A stretch of 64,000 nucleotides of DNA from Thioalkalivibrio sulfidiphilus HL-EbGr7 (GTDB lineage: Bacteria > Pseudomonadota > Gammaproteobacteria > Ectothiorhodospirales > Ectothiorhodospiraceae), in contig NC_011901.1 in assembly GCF_000021985.1 (NCBI RefSeq), positions 186,001 through 250,000 of the forward strand, in the 5' to 3' direction. The position numbers and the translations under genes are program-made. Below the pieces are notes generated by a model. The model saw only the letters and a program-made list of their open reading frames with translations. It did not search any database and was not told the origin of the DNA. Each line of letters starts with the position of its first letter. The stretch's first letter is position 1. Positions 1 to 8,250 of this stretch are shown here, piece after piece.

Positions 1-1212
1 CGGCGCAGCAGTCGAAGCCACGCCCTCTGCTACATCGATCTCGACCAGTTCAAGGTGGTCAACGACACCTGCGGGCACGTGGCCGGCGACGAGCTGCTGC
101 GCCAGCTGGCCGCCGCCCTGCCCCGCCACATCCGCGACACCGACACCCTGGCCCGCCTGGGCGGCGACGAGTTCGGTCTGCTGCTGGAAAACTGCCCCCT
201 GGACCGCGCCCTGAGCATCTGTCACCAACTGCTGGCGGAGGTGGCCGAGCTGCGTTTCATGTGGCAAGGGCGGCGTTTCGACGTGGGCATGAGCATCGGC
301 CTGGTAGCCATCGACGGGGCCAGCGCCTCCCTCTCGGAGGTGCTGAGCGAGGCGGATTCCGCCTGCTACGTGGCCAAGGAACAGGGCCGCAACCGGGTCT
401 ATGTCTCCCGTCCCGGGGACCAGGCCCTCAAGACCCGCTTCGGCGAGATGGAATGGCTGGGCCGCATCCGCGAGGCCATGGAGGAGGAGCGTTTCGAACT
501 CTACTGCCAGCCGATCCGGCCGATCTCCGGGGAGGGTGTGCCCCACTTCGAGATCCTGCTGCGGCTCAAGGCCGAGGACGGCAGCCTGGTGGAGCCGGGG
601 GCATTCATCCCGGCGGCGGAACGCTACAACCTCATGCCCCAGGTGGACCGGCACGTGATCCGCTCGGTGTTTGCCATGCTGGCGGATTCGGACTTCGCCC
701 TGAAGCAGCATGCCATCGTGGGTATCAACCTCTCCGGCCAGTCCCTGGGCCAGGAGGATCTGCTCGACTTCGTCACCGAGGCGCTGCACTACTACGGCCT
801 GCCCGCCCACCGCTTCTGTTTCGAGATCACCGAGACCGCGGCCATCGCCAATCTCTCCAGTGCCGCCGGTTTCATCCGCGAACTGCGCGACATGGGCTGC
901 GCCTTCGCCCTGGATGATTTCGGTAGCGGACTGTCCTCGTTCAACTATCTCAAGCACATGCCCGTGGACTACCTGAAGATCGATGGCAGCTTCGTGCAGG
1001 ACGTGCTGACCGACCCGGTGGATGCCGCCATGGTCGGCGCCATTCACCGCATCGGCCGCGTGCTGGGGGTCAAGACCATCGCGGAATTCGTGGAATCCGA
1101 AGCGGTGCTCGAACACCTGCGCGAGATCGGCGTGGACTACGCCCAGGGCTACGGCATCGGCCGGCCGAAGCCTTTCCGAGATTGCAGCCTGTTTCAAACT
1201 GGCCGGGATTAA
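1..1212 (+). CDS. GGDEF-EAL cyclic-di-GMP protein, 5' end outside window
   Basis: The frame is open from the first base, so the N-terminus lies outside the window and 403 residues are visible. The first visible part is a diguanylate cyclase domain with an intact GGDEF at visible residues 54-58. An EAL phosphodiesterase domain follows: EIL stands at the EAL position (about residue 184), then come the conserved TETAAI, the DDFGSG metal/catalytic loop, KIDGSF and the terminal QGYGIGRP. The domain order and the preserved acidic residues suggest a c-di-GMP phosphodiesterase or bifunctional enzyme; which activity dominates cannot be read from sequence. Sensory domains, if any, are upstream of the window. 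The gene is followed by about 200 bases before the cold-shock gene. Confidence 0.93.
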   Translation, partial: RRSSRSHALCYIDLDQFKVVNDTCGHVAGDELLRQLAAALPRHIRDTDTLARLGGDEFGLLLENCPLDRALSICHQLLAEVAELRFMWQGRRFDVGMSIGLVAIDGASASLSEVLSEADSACYVAKEQGRNRVYVSRPGDQALKTRFGEMEWLGRIREAMEEERFELYCQPIRPISGEGVPHFEILLRLKAEDGSLVEPGAFIPAAERYNLMPQVDRHVIRSVFAMLADSDFALKQHAIVGINLSGQSLGQEDLLDFVTEALHYYGLPAHRFCFEITETAAIANLSSAAGFIRELRDMGCAFALDDFGSGLSSFNYLKHMPVDYLKIDGSFVQDVLTDPVDAAMVGAIHRIGRVLGVKTIAEFVESEAVLEHLREIGVDYAQGYGIGRPKPFRDCSLFQTGRD

Positions 1213-1421
1213 TCCCCGTACGATTGTTATGAATTAGCCGTGACCTTTGCAAAAAACACTGGCGCGGCGTGAAAAAGTTGCGTAGCTTGTGCCTGTGGCG
1301 GTTCGTTTCTTAGGTGTCGCTCGTGTTTACAGTCTCGTCACTGGCTCGCGATTGACCCCCCTGCAATGACCTGCGCGCATCAACCGTGAGTGTTCAATTG
1401 TTTGTTTTGAGGTAGCGTTCC
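1213..1421 (+). other. Long leader region of the cold-shock gene
   Basis: This gene-free gap of 209 bases separates the GGDEF-EAL stop from the csp start. Long structured 5' leaders acting as thermosensors are known for cspA-family mRNAs, so most of this interval may be transcribed leader. I see no unambiguous -35/-10 pair and no strong hairpin, so the assignment is contextual. A TTTTGAGG stretch at about 1404-1411 lies 10 bases before the start codon and gives the ribosome-binding GAGG. Confidence 0.35.
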
Positions 1422-1625
1422 ATGGCAACTGGTACTGTGAAGTGGTTCAACGAATCCAAGGGTTTTGGTTTCATTACTCCTGATGACGGTGGCAAGGACG
1501 TATTCGTCCACTTCAGCGCCATCAGCGGCTCAGGGTTCAAGACCCTGGCCGAAAACCAGAAGGTCTCTTTCGATGTGCAGGATGGCCCCAAGGGCCCGCA
1601 GGCGGCGAACGTCGTCGCACAGTAA
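1422..1625 (+). CDS. Cold-shock domain protein (CspA family)
   Basis: The 67-residue single cold-shock domain has the family length. It carries both nucleic-acid-binding motifs, KGFGFI (RNP1, residues 15-20) and VFVHF (RNP2, residues 27-31), plus the typical N-terminus TGTVKWFN. CspA-type proteins are five-stranded beta-barrel RNA chaperones that melt mRNA structure in the cytoplasm. The gene is monocistronic: a long leader precedes it and a strong intrinsic terminator follows 46 bases after the stop. Whether this paralogue is cold-induced or constitutive cannot be decided from sequence. Confidence 0.96.
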   Translation: MATGTVKWFNESKGFGFITPDDGGKDVFVHFSAISGSGFKTLAENQKVSFDVQDGPKGPQAANVVAQ

Positions 1626-1671
1626 GACCGGAAATCAGTAAACGGGAGGGCCTCCATGGCCTCACGTATGA

Positions 1672-1698
1672 GCCCCGCCCCGTGCGGGGCTTTTTTTT
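1672..1698 (+). terminator. Intrinsic terminator of the cold-shock gene
   Basis: A 7-bp all-GC stem (GCCCCGC / GCGGGGC) with a five-base loop is followed directly by eight T residues, a textbook rho-independent terminator on the plus strand. Confidence 0.9.
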
Positions 1699-1699
1699 A

Positions 1700-1789
1700 C
1701 AGGCTCATTCAAGATTCAAAATTCAACATTCAAAGGAAACAGTACTGTCCCGCCTTTGAATTTTGAATTTTGAATCTTGAATGAGCCTG
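1700..1789. repeat. Hairpin repeat, family A (ATTCAAR heptamer)
   Basis: Two 37-base arms, inverted and differing at one base, are separated by a 16-base spacer. Each arm is an array of the heptamer ATTCAAA/ATTCAAG, capped by CAGGCTCATTC. Other copies of this family lie at about 43963-44047 and 46208-46287. Confidence 0.9.
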
Positions 1790-1838
1790 AGGCCTTCGTT
1801 ATGGTCGGTGCCTTCTGTCCGAATTCTCAGGAGTCTCC

Positions 1839-2771
1839 ATGTCTGCATTGATCTGCGGTTCCATCGCCTACGACACCATCATGGTGTTCCCCGACCGGTT
1901 CAGGAATCACATCCTGCCGGACAAGGTGCACATGCTGAACGTGTCGTTCCTGGTGCCGCAGATGCGCCGCGAGTACGGCGGCTGCGCCGGCAACATCGCC
2001 TACAACCTGAACCTGCTGGGGGATGACCCGGTGATCATGGCCACCGTGGGCGGCGACTTCGGCCCCTACGCCAACTGGCTGGACGAGAACGGCATCAGCC
2101 GCAAGCACATCAAGCTGCTCGACGATCACTACACCGGCCAGGCCTTCATCACCACCGACCAGGACGACAACCAGATCACTGCCTTCCACCCCGGCGCCAT
2201 GGGCGAGTCGCACCGCAACAAGGTGAGCGACGCCCGCGACATCACCCTCGGCATCGTCTCACCCGATGGCCGCGACGGCATGATCCAGCACGCGGAGCAG
2301 TTCGCGGACAGCGGCATACCGTTCATCTTCGACCCGGGTCAGGGCATGCCCATGTTCGACGGCGAGGACCTCAAGCGCTTCGTGGACCAGGCCACCTGGG
2401 TGACCCTCAACGACTACGAGGCGCAGCTCATGTGCGACCGCACGGGGCTCAGCGTGGAACAGCTGGCGGAGCGGGTGAAGGCACTGGTGGTGACCCGGGG
2501 CGGCGAGGGTTCCCTGGTCTACACCGGCGGGAAGTGCCTCGAGATCCCTTCGGCGAAGCCGGCGCAGGTCAGCGACCCCACCGGCTGCGGCGATGCCTAC
2601 CGCGCCGGCCTGCTCTACGGGCTGATGCGCGACATGGACTGGGAGACCACCGGGCGCATCGCCTCGCTGATGGGCGCCATCAAGATCGAACACTACGGCA
2701 CCCAGAACCACCGCTTCGACCGGGACGGTTTTGCGGAGCGGTTCCAGAGGGAGTTTGGTTATCGGTTCTGA
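1839..2771 (+). CDS. PfkB-family sugar/nucleoside kinase
   Basis: This 310-residue protein belongs to the ribokinase/PfkB superfamily. The N-terminal signature GGCAGNIAYNL (about residues 47-57) matches PfkB signature 1, and DPTGCGDAYRAG near residue 250 is signature 2 with the catalytic Asp in the anion-hole motif GCGD. The family transfers the gamma-phosphate of ATP to a sugar hydroxyl. Proteobacterial relatives of this type are often annotated as adenosine kinase, but the substrate cannot be fixed from the sequence alone. The start has a GGAG-type ribosome site in TCAGGAGTCTCC about 8 bases upstream. It stands alone between two hairpin repeats. Confidence 0.88.
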   Translation: MSALICGSIAYDTIMVFPDRFRNHILPDKVHMLNVSFLVPQMRREYGGCAGNIAYNLNLLGDDPVIMATVGGDFGPYANWLDENGISRKHIKLLDDHYTGQAFITTDQDDNQITAFHPGAMGESHRNKVSDARDITLGIVSPDGRDGMIQHAEQFADSGIPFIFDPGQGMPMFDGEDLKRFVDQATWVTLNDYEAQLMCDRTGLSVEQLAERVKALVVTRGGEGSLVYTGGKCLEIPSAKPAQVSDPTGCGDAYRAGLLYGLMRDMDWETTGRIASLMGAIKIEHYGTQNHRFDRDGFAERFQREFGYRF

Positions 2772-2801
2772 GTGGCGTTGGTTTCGGCGTTTCACGCGGA
2801 G

Positions 2802-2911
2802 GGCGCAAAGGACGCTAAGGTCGCAAAGTTTTAGCGTGCCTGAAGAGACACAACATCCATCTCAATAGCTTTGCGGTCTCTGCGTCTCTGCGTCTCTGCG
2901 TCCTTTGCGTC
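2802..2911. repeat. Hairpin repeat, family B (GCAAAGG / CTCTGCGT units)
   Basis: The left arm (GCGCAAAGGACGC..., 2802-2829) and the right arm (TTTGCGGTCTCTGCGTC... ending TCCTTTGCGTC, 2868-2911) are imperfect inverse complements. The right arm repeats the 8-base unit CTCTGCGT. It sits between the converging kinase and spoVR genes. A second copy is at about 21668-21763. Confidence 0.75.
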
Positions 2912-2959
2912 GAACTGCGGCGCATGTAGGAGACGCAATCACCGAGCAGGGGTGCAGGA

Positions 2960-4513
2960 TCAATCCATCCGCCGATCCGGCTCCACGTCCTCGTAGGCGT
3001 TGAGGATGTCCTCGTCCCGGGGGTCGATCTCCACCAGGCTCACCGGGTAGCCCCACAGGTTGGCCAGGTGGCGCAGGACCATGAGCGTGTTGCGCTCTTC
3101 CAGCAGGCGTCCGTCCAGCACCCGGTGTTCCAGGATCAGGCGCCGGTCGCCGGTCAGGTCCACGTCCACCACCTGGATGTCCGGTTCGTGGCGGGCCAGG
3201 TCGTACTGGGCGGCCAGCGCCCGGCGCACCTCCCGGTAGCCGGCCTCGTTGTGGATGGCCTCGACCTTGAGGTCCGCCTCGTCGGCATCGTCGGTCACCG
3301 AGAACAGGCGCCACTCGCGCATCAGGCGCGGGCTCAGGAACTGCAGGATGAAGCTCTCGTCCCGGTACTCGGCCCAGGCGGACTTCCAGGTGCCGAGATA
3401 GTCCGGGTTGCCGGCGATGTCCGGGAACCAGCGCCGGTCCTCCTCGGTGGGGTTTTCGCCCATGCGCTTCATGTCCTGGAGGATGCCGAAACCCAGGGCA
3501 TAGGGGTTGATGCCCGAGAAGCGCCGGTCGTCGAACTCGGGCTGGAACACCACGTTGGTGTGGGCGTGCAGGAACTCCATGAAGGCGCCGTCAGTGATCT
3601 GCCCGGTCTCGTGCAGGCGGTTCATGATGGCGTAGTGCACCGTGGTGGCGCAGCCCTCGTTCATCACCTTGGTTTGGCGCTGGGGATAGAAGTACTGGGC
3701 CACCATGCGCACGATGCGCAACAGCTCGCGCTGCCAGTGGGCCAGCTTGGGCGCCCGCTTCTCCAGGAAATACAGCAGGTTCTCCTCGGGCAGGCCCAGG
3801 GCGCGCCGGCGTGCGTCCAGTCCCGGGTCCTCGTCGCCGTCCTCGGGTTTGCGCCGGGGCAGGGTGCGCCAGAGATCGCTGAAGGTCTGTTCCTCGTGGC
3901 GGCGCCGCTCCCGCTCCCGTTCCATCTCGCGCTTCAGGTTGAGGGTCCTGCGGGGGTAGCGGTGCACCCCGTGGCTCATCAGGGCATGGGCGGCGTCCAG
4001 CACCTGCTCCACGGCCTCGGCGCCGTAGCGCTCCTCGCACTCGGCCACGTAGCGTTTGGCGAAGTCCAGGTAGTCCAGGATGGAGTCCGCGTCGGTCCAG
4101 GCCTTGAACAGCTGGTTGTTCTTGAAGAAGTGGCTGTGGCCGAAGGCGGCGTGGGCCATGACCAGGGTCTGCATGGTCATGGTGTTCTCTTCCATGATGT
4201 AGCACAGGCAGGGGTTGGAGTTGATCACGATCTCGTAGGCGAGCCCGGTCATGCCCTTGCGGTAGAGCATCTCGTCCCGGGCGAAGTGCTTGCCGAAGGA
4301 CCAGTGCCGGTAGAACAGGGGCATGCCCATGGAGGCATAGGCGTCGAGCATCTGCTCGGAGCTGATCACCTCGATCTGGCTGGGATAGGGGTCGAGACCC
4401 ATCTCGTCCACGGCGATGCGCTCGATGGCGTCATAGGCCTTCTTCACCAGCCGGTAGTCCCAGTCCGGTCCGGTGTAGAGCAGGCGGGCGTCGGCTTCGA
4501 AGCGGTTGATCAT
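2960..4513 (-). CDS. spoVR: SpoVR family protein
   Basis: The 517-residue protein matches the SpoVR/YcgB family in length and in its signature stretches, including YRHWSFGKHF, ELVINSNP-like YEIVINSNPCLCY and the His/Asp/Glu-rich MAHAAFGHSHFFKNN. The molecular role is unknown; in Bacillus a homologue affects spore cortex, and in proteobacteria it travels with YeaG/YeaH under stress and stationary-phase control. Here it is the last gene of prkA-yeaH-spoVR, starting one base after the yeaH stop, which indicates a single transcript and translational coupling. The C-terminus ends RRMD before the stop. Confidence 0.96.
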   Translation of the reverse strand: MINRFEADARLLYTGPDWDYRLVKKAYDAIERIAVDEMGLDPYPSQIEVISSEQMLDAYASMGMPLFYRHWSFGKHFARDEMLYRKGMTGLAYEIVINSNPCLCYIMEENTMTMQTLVMAHAAFGHSHFFKNNQLFKAWTDADSILDYLDFAKRYVAECEERYGAEAVEQVLDAAHALMSHGVHRYPRRTLNLKREMERERERRRHEEQTFSDLWRTLPRRKPEDGDEDPGLDARRRALGLPEENLLYFLEKRAPKLAHWQRELLRIVRMVAQYFYPQRQTKVMNEGCATTVHYAIMNRLHETGQITDGAFMEFLHAHTNVVFQPEFDDRRFSGINPYALGFGILQDMKRMGENPTEEDRRWFPDIAGNPDYLGTWKSAWAEYRDESFILQFLSPRLMREWRLFSVTDDADEADLKVEAIHNEAGYREVRRALAAQYDLARHEPDIQVVDVDLTGDRRLILEHRVLDGRLLEERNTLMVLRHLANLWGYPVSLVEIDPRDEDILNAYEDVEPDRRMD

Positions 4514-4514
4514 G

Positions 4515-5798
4515 TCAGCGTCTGAGCTCGGCGGGGGTGAACAGGTCCTGGAACACCGGGAAGATGTCGGCGCGCTTCTTGACCTTGCGCATGGCCATGG
4601 GGTGACCCTTGGCCACCAGTTTCTGGTAGACCTCCCAGAGGTCCGTGGGGGCGTCCCAGCCGCGCTCCTCGGACACCTCGATGTAGGCGTAATAGCGGCA
4701 CAGGGGCAGGATCACGTTCTCCAGCAGTTCCACCACCGTGGCGTTGTCCGAGGGGGTGTTGTCGCCGTCCGAGGCCTGGGCGGCGTAGATGTTCCAGTCC
4801 GAGGGGGGGTAGCGGTCCCGCACGATGCGCTCCATCTCCCGGAGCGCCGGCGAGACCAGGGTGCCGCCGGTCTCCCGGGAGTAGAAGAAGGTCTCCTCGT
4901 CCACCTCCTGGGCGATGTGGGTGTGGCGGATGAACACGATGTCCACGTGCCGGTAGCGCCGTTCCAGGAACAGGTAGAGCAGCATGTAGAAGCGCTTGGC
5001 CAGGTCCTTCATGTCCTCGGTCATGGAGCCGGAGACGTCCATGAGGCAGAACATCACCGCCTGGGAGATGGGGCGCGGCACCGGCGTGAAGCGGTTGTAG
5101 CGCAGGTCGATGGGATCTATGTAGGGGATCAGCCGGGAGCGGCGGGTGAGCGCCTCGCGCTCCAGCACCAGGGCGCGCAGGCGCTCCGGGTCCTTGCCTG
5201 AGCGTTCCAGGCGGTCGATCTCCCGGTCCAGTTCCAGGATCTCCTCGCGCTTGGGACGGCGCAGGGCCAGGCGCCGGGACAGGGAGTTGCGCATGGTGCG
5301 GGTGAGGTTGAGGCTCGCCGGCGAGCCGGACACGGAGTATCCCGCCCGTTGCACGCCCTCCTGCTCCACCTTGGAGAGCTGGGTGCGCGCCAGCTCCGGC
5401 AGTTCCAGGTTCTCGAAGAACAGGTCCAGGAATTCGTCGCGGCTCACGGTGAAGCGGAACTCGTCCTCCCCCTCCCCCGTCGGGCTGCCGCCGGGGCCGC
5501 GCCCGCCCTCGCCGCCGTCGGGCCGCGGGATCAGGTCGCCGGCCTGGTATTCCTTGTTGCCGGGCACCACGTGGCGGCGCATGCCGGTATCCGTGCCCTT
5601 GCGAAACGAGGGCTCCTGCAGGCCGTCGGCGGGGATGCGGATCTCCTCCTCCCCCTGACCCACCTCGGTGACCTTGCGCTTGCCCGAGATGTCGCGCACT
5701 GCGTCCAGGATCTGGCGCTTGGCACGACGGATGAAACGCTGGCGGTTGGCCAGGCTCTTGTCCTTGGGGTTGAGGCGCCGATCGACGATGCTGACCAT
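4515..5798 (-). CDS. yeaH: YeaH/DUF444 von Willebrand-type protein
   Basis: This 427-residue protein belongs to DUF444. A vWA-like domain is visible with the MIDAS motif DVSGS (in MFCLMDVSGSMTEDMKDLA) near residue 252, and the conserved TGGTLVSPAL further on. The N-terminal half is basic, with a glycine-rich linker around residues 100-115. YeaH partners the YeaG/PrkA kinase in enterobacteria in nitrogen-starvation and stationary-phase responses; its biochemical function is not settled. Only six bases separate it from prkA and one base from spoVR, so the three form an operon. Confidence 0.95.
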   Translation of the reverse strand: MVSIVDRRLNPKDKSLANRQRFIRRAKRQILDAVRDISGKRKVTEVGQGEEEIRIPADGLQEPSFRKGTDTGMRRHVVPGNKEYQAGDLIPRPDGGEGGRGPGGSPTGEGEDEFRFTVSRDEFLDLFFENLELPELARTQLSKVEQEGVQRAGYSVSGSPASLNLTRTMRNSLSRRLALRRPKREEILELDREIDRLERSGKDPERLRALVLEREALTRRSRLIPYIDPIDLRYNRFTPVPRPISQAVMFCLMDVSGSMTEDMKDLAKRFYMLLYLFLERRYRHVDIVFIRHTHIAQEVDEETFFYSRETGGTLVSPALREMERIVRDRYPPSDWNIYAAQASDGDNTPSDNATVVELLENVILPLCRYYAYIEVSEERGWDAPTDLWEVYQKLVAKGHPMAMRKVKKRADIFPVFQDLFTPAELRR

Positions 5799-5804
5799 GA
5801 GGCC

Positions 5805-7751
5805 TCAGCCCGCCTGCTTGACGCGCATGTACCACTCCACCAGGCGGCGCACCTGGCGTTCGGTGTAACCCCGCTCCACCATGCGCTGCACGAACTCGCT
5901 GTGCTTGCGCTCCATGTCCGAGTCCGCCTTGGTGCCGAAGCTGATCACCGGCAGCAGGTCCTCCACCTGGCTGAACATGCGCTTCTCGATCACCTCGCGG
6001 ATCTTCTCGTAGGAGGTCCAGGAGGGCATCCTGCCACCCTGGGCCGCCTGGGCGCGCAGGGCGAACTTCACCACCTCGTTGCGGAAGTCCTTGGGGTTGG
6101 CGATGCCGGCGGCCTTCTCGATCTTGGACAGCTCCTGGTTGAGCGCCGCGCGGTCGAGCATCTGCCCGGTGTCCGGATCCTTGAAGTCGTGGTCCTCGAT
6201 CCAGGCGTCCGCGTAGGAGACATAGCGCTCGAACAGGTTCTGGCCGAAGTCGTGGTAGGACTCGAGATAGGCCTTCTGGATCTCGTTGCCGATGAAGTCC
6301 GCGTAGCGGGGCGCCAGCTCCGCCTTGATGAATTCCAGGTAGCGTCGTTCCGTCTCCTCCGGGAACTGTTCCCGGCGGATGGCCTGCTCCAGCATGTAGA
6401 GCAGGTGCACCGGATCGGCGGCCACCTCGCGGGTGTCATAGTTGAAGGTCTCGGAGAGCACCTTGAAGGCGAAGCGGGTGGAGACCCCGTTCATGCCCTC
6501 GTCCACGCCCGCCACGTCCCGGTATTCCTGCATGGACTTGGCCTTGGGGTCGGTGTCCTTGAGGCTCTCGCCGTCGTAGACGCGCATCTTGGAATAGAGG
6601 CTCGAATTCTCGTGTTCCTTGAGGCGGGTGAGCACGGAGAACTTGGCCAGCAGGTCCAGGGTGGACGGGGCGCAGGGGGCCTCGCTCAGCTCGCTGGTGC
6701 GGATCAGCTTGTCGTAGATGAGTTCTTCCTCGGTGGCGCGCAGGCAGTAGGGCACCTTGATCACCGAGATGCGGTCCAGGAAGGCCTCGTTGTTCTTGTT
6801 GTTGCGAAACGCCTGCCACTCGGATTCGTTGGAGTGGGCCATGATCACCCCCTGGAAGGGGATGGCGCCGATGTTTTCCGTGCCCACGTAGTTGGCCTCC
6901 TGGGTGGCCGTGAGCAGCGGGTGCAGCATCTTGATGGGCGCCTTGAACATCTCCACGAATTCCAGGATGCCCTGGTTGGCCCGGTTGAGCCCGCCGGAGT
7001 AGCTGTAGGCGTCGGTGTCGTTCTGGCTGTAGAGCTCGAGCTTGCGGATGTCCACCTTGCCCACCAGGGAGGAGATGTCCTGGTTGTTCTCGTCGCCCGG
7101 TTCGGTCTTGGCGATGGCGATCTGGCGCAGCTTGGAGGGATACAGGCGCACCACGGAGAAGCGCGAGATGTCGCCGCCGAACTCGTCCAGGCGTTTCACC
7201 GCCCAGGGGGAGATGAGCCCGGTGAGACGCCGGCGCGGGATGCCGAAACGGGCTTCGAGCTCCGGACCGTGGACACCGGGATCGAACAGGCCCAGGGGGC
7301 TCTCGAACACCGGCGAGAGCTCCTCACCCGCCTTGAGCACGTAGACCGGGTGTTTCTCCATCAGGGACTTGAGGCGCTCGGCCAGGGAGGACTTGCCGCC
7401 GCCCACGGGGCCCAGCAGGTAGAGGATCTGCTTGCGTTCCTCCAGGCCCTGGGCGGCGTAGCGGAAGAAGCCGACGATGCGTTCCACCGTCTCCTCCATG
7501 CCATAGAAATCCTCGAAGGCCGGATAGATCTTGATAGTGCGGTTCAGGAAGATGCGACCCAGGCGTTCGTCCCTGGCGGTGTCCAGGACCCGGGGTTCGC
7601 CGATGGCGGCCACCAGGCGCTCGGCGGCGGTGGCGTAGAGCATGGGATCGTCGGCGCAGGCTTCCAGATAGGCGGCCAGGGACATTTCCGATTCCTGGCG
7701 CTTCTGGAATTCGCGGGCGTACTGGGCAATCAGGGTTTCTGCCGAATCCAT
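5805..7751 (-). CDS. prkA: PrkA family serine protein kinase (YeaG)
   Basis: The 648-residue protein has the family length. An N-terminal AAA domain carries Walker A GPVGGGKSS (residues 114-122), and a C-terminal kinase-like region follows, including the conserved DPDTGQMLDRAALNQELSKIEK-type segment. The start is well supported by an AGGAGGTG ribosome-binding site at 7761-7768, 10 bases upstream. It is the first gene of the prkA-yeaH-spoVR operon. In E. coli YeaG is induced on starvation and helps survival; Bacillus PrkA has also been proposed to act as a protease. A divergent spacer of about 340 bases upstream presumably carries its promoter. Confidence 0.96.
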   Translation of the reverse strand: MDSAETLIAQYAREFQKRQESEMSLAAYLEACADDPMLYATAAERLVAAIGEPRVLDTARDERLGRIFLNRTIKIYPAFEDFYGMEETVERIVGFFRYAAQGLEERKQILYLLGPVGGGKSSLAERLKSLMEKHPVYVLKAGEELSPVFESPLGLFDPGVHGPELEARFGIPRRRLTGLISPWAVKRLDEFGGDISRFSVVRLYPSKLRQIAIAKTEPGDENNQDISSLVGKVDIRKLELYSQNDTDAYSYSGGLNRANQGILEFVEMFKAPIKMLHPLLTATQEANYVGTENIGAIPFQGVIMAHSNESEWQAFRNNKNNEAFLDRISVIKVPYCLRATEEELIYDKLIRTSELSEAPCAPSTLDLLAKFSVLTRLKEHENSSLYSKMRVYDGESLKDTDPKAKSMQEYRDVAGVDEGMNGVSTRFAFKVLSETFNYDTREVAADPVHLLYMLEQAIRREQFPEETERRYLEFIKAELAPRYADFIGNEIQKAYLESYHDFGQNLFERYVSYADAWIEDHDFKDPDTGQMLDRAALNQELSKIEKAAGIANPKDFRNEVVKFALRAQAAQGGRMPSWTSYEKIREVIEKRMFSQVEDLLPVISFGTKADSDMERKHSEFVQRMVERGYTERQVRRLVEWYMRVKQAG

Positions 7752-8098
7752 AACGGTGACACCTCCTCGTCAGGATGCAGTGGTGTGAGCGCGACGCCGC
7801 CGGACCTGCTCGCGCGGGTCCGGCGGCTGTCAGAAATTTGGACCCCGGGGTGGCTGGCGCAGTTCCGGGAAATCTCAAGATGAATCGGTGAAGTGTGAAT
7901 GAGCGTGCCGGCGCGTTGCGTCGGTGGTGCAAGGCCTGTTTGTGAACCGGTATTCACCTGGCCGATGGACACCTAAGTCTGCTGCGGGGCTCGCAGGATT
8001 GCATGCCCATGATCAAAGCTTAGTACAGGGATCGACACGTGTGCAGCGCTGTCGATGTCATCCGATAAACGGATCGTGTTGCTGCGGGAACGGCAGTC
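7752..8098. other. Upstream region of prkA, no gene recognised
   Basis: This stretch of about 350 bases separates the prkA start from the hairpin repeat behind sucrose synthase. It contains a GC-rich imperfect palindrome at 7800-7830 (CGGACCTGC...GCGGGTCCGGCGG), close to the prkA ribosome site. The prkA promoter should lie here, but I could not assign -35/-10 elements with confidence. No protein-like frame is convincing. Confidence 0.4.
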
Positions 8099-8250
8099 TT
8101 GAAGTGCGAAGTGGGAATTTGGAAGTGCGAAGTTCATTACGCTGATAAAAACAGATTGGCGTGGATAAGCCGATTCAATCAGGCGGAGAATCAATCCTCA
8201 TTCCCACTTCCCAATTCACACTTCGCACTTCAGTTCCCACTTCCTACTTC
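8099..8250. repeat. Hairpin repeat, family C (GAAGTGN heptamer)
   Basis: The left arm at 8099-8136 is built from GAAGTGC, GAAGTGG and GAATTTG heptamers. The right arm at 8200-8250 is its inverse, with a second partial array. The spacer is about 60 bases. The TAG stop codon of the sucrose synthase gene (8244-8246, minus strand) lies inside the right arm, within GAAGTAGGAAGTGGG. Confidence 0.88.

Noticed and set aside
3068-4525. Long plus-strand open frame of 485 codons opposite spoVR
   Set aside because: It is the antisense of a conserved gene; composition (Val/Leu/His/Gly-rich, no family features) is typical of the antisense frame in GC-rich DNA. The same applies to the 844-codon frame opposite prkA, the 715-codon frame opposite sucrose synthase and the 718-codon frame opposite the asnB-like gene.
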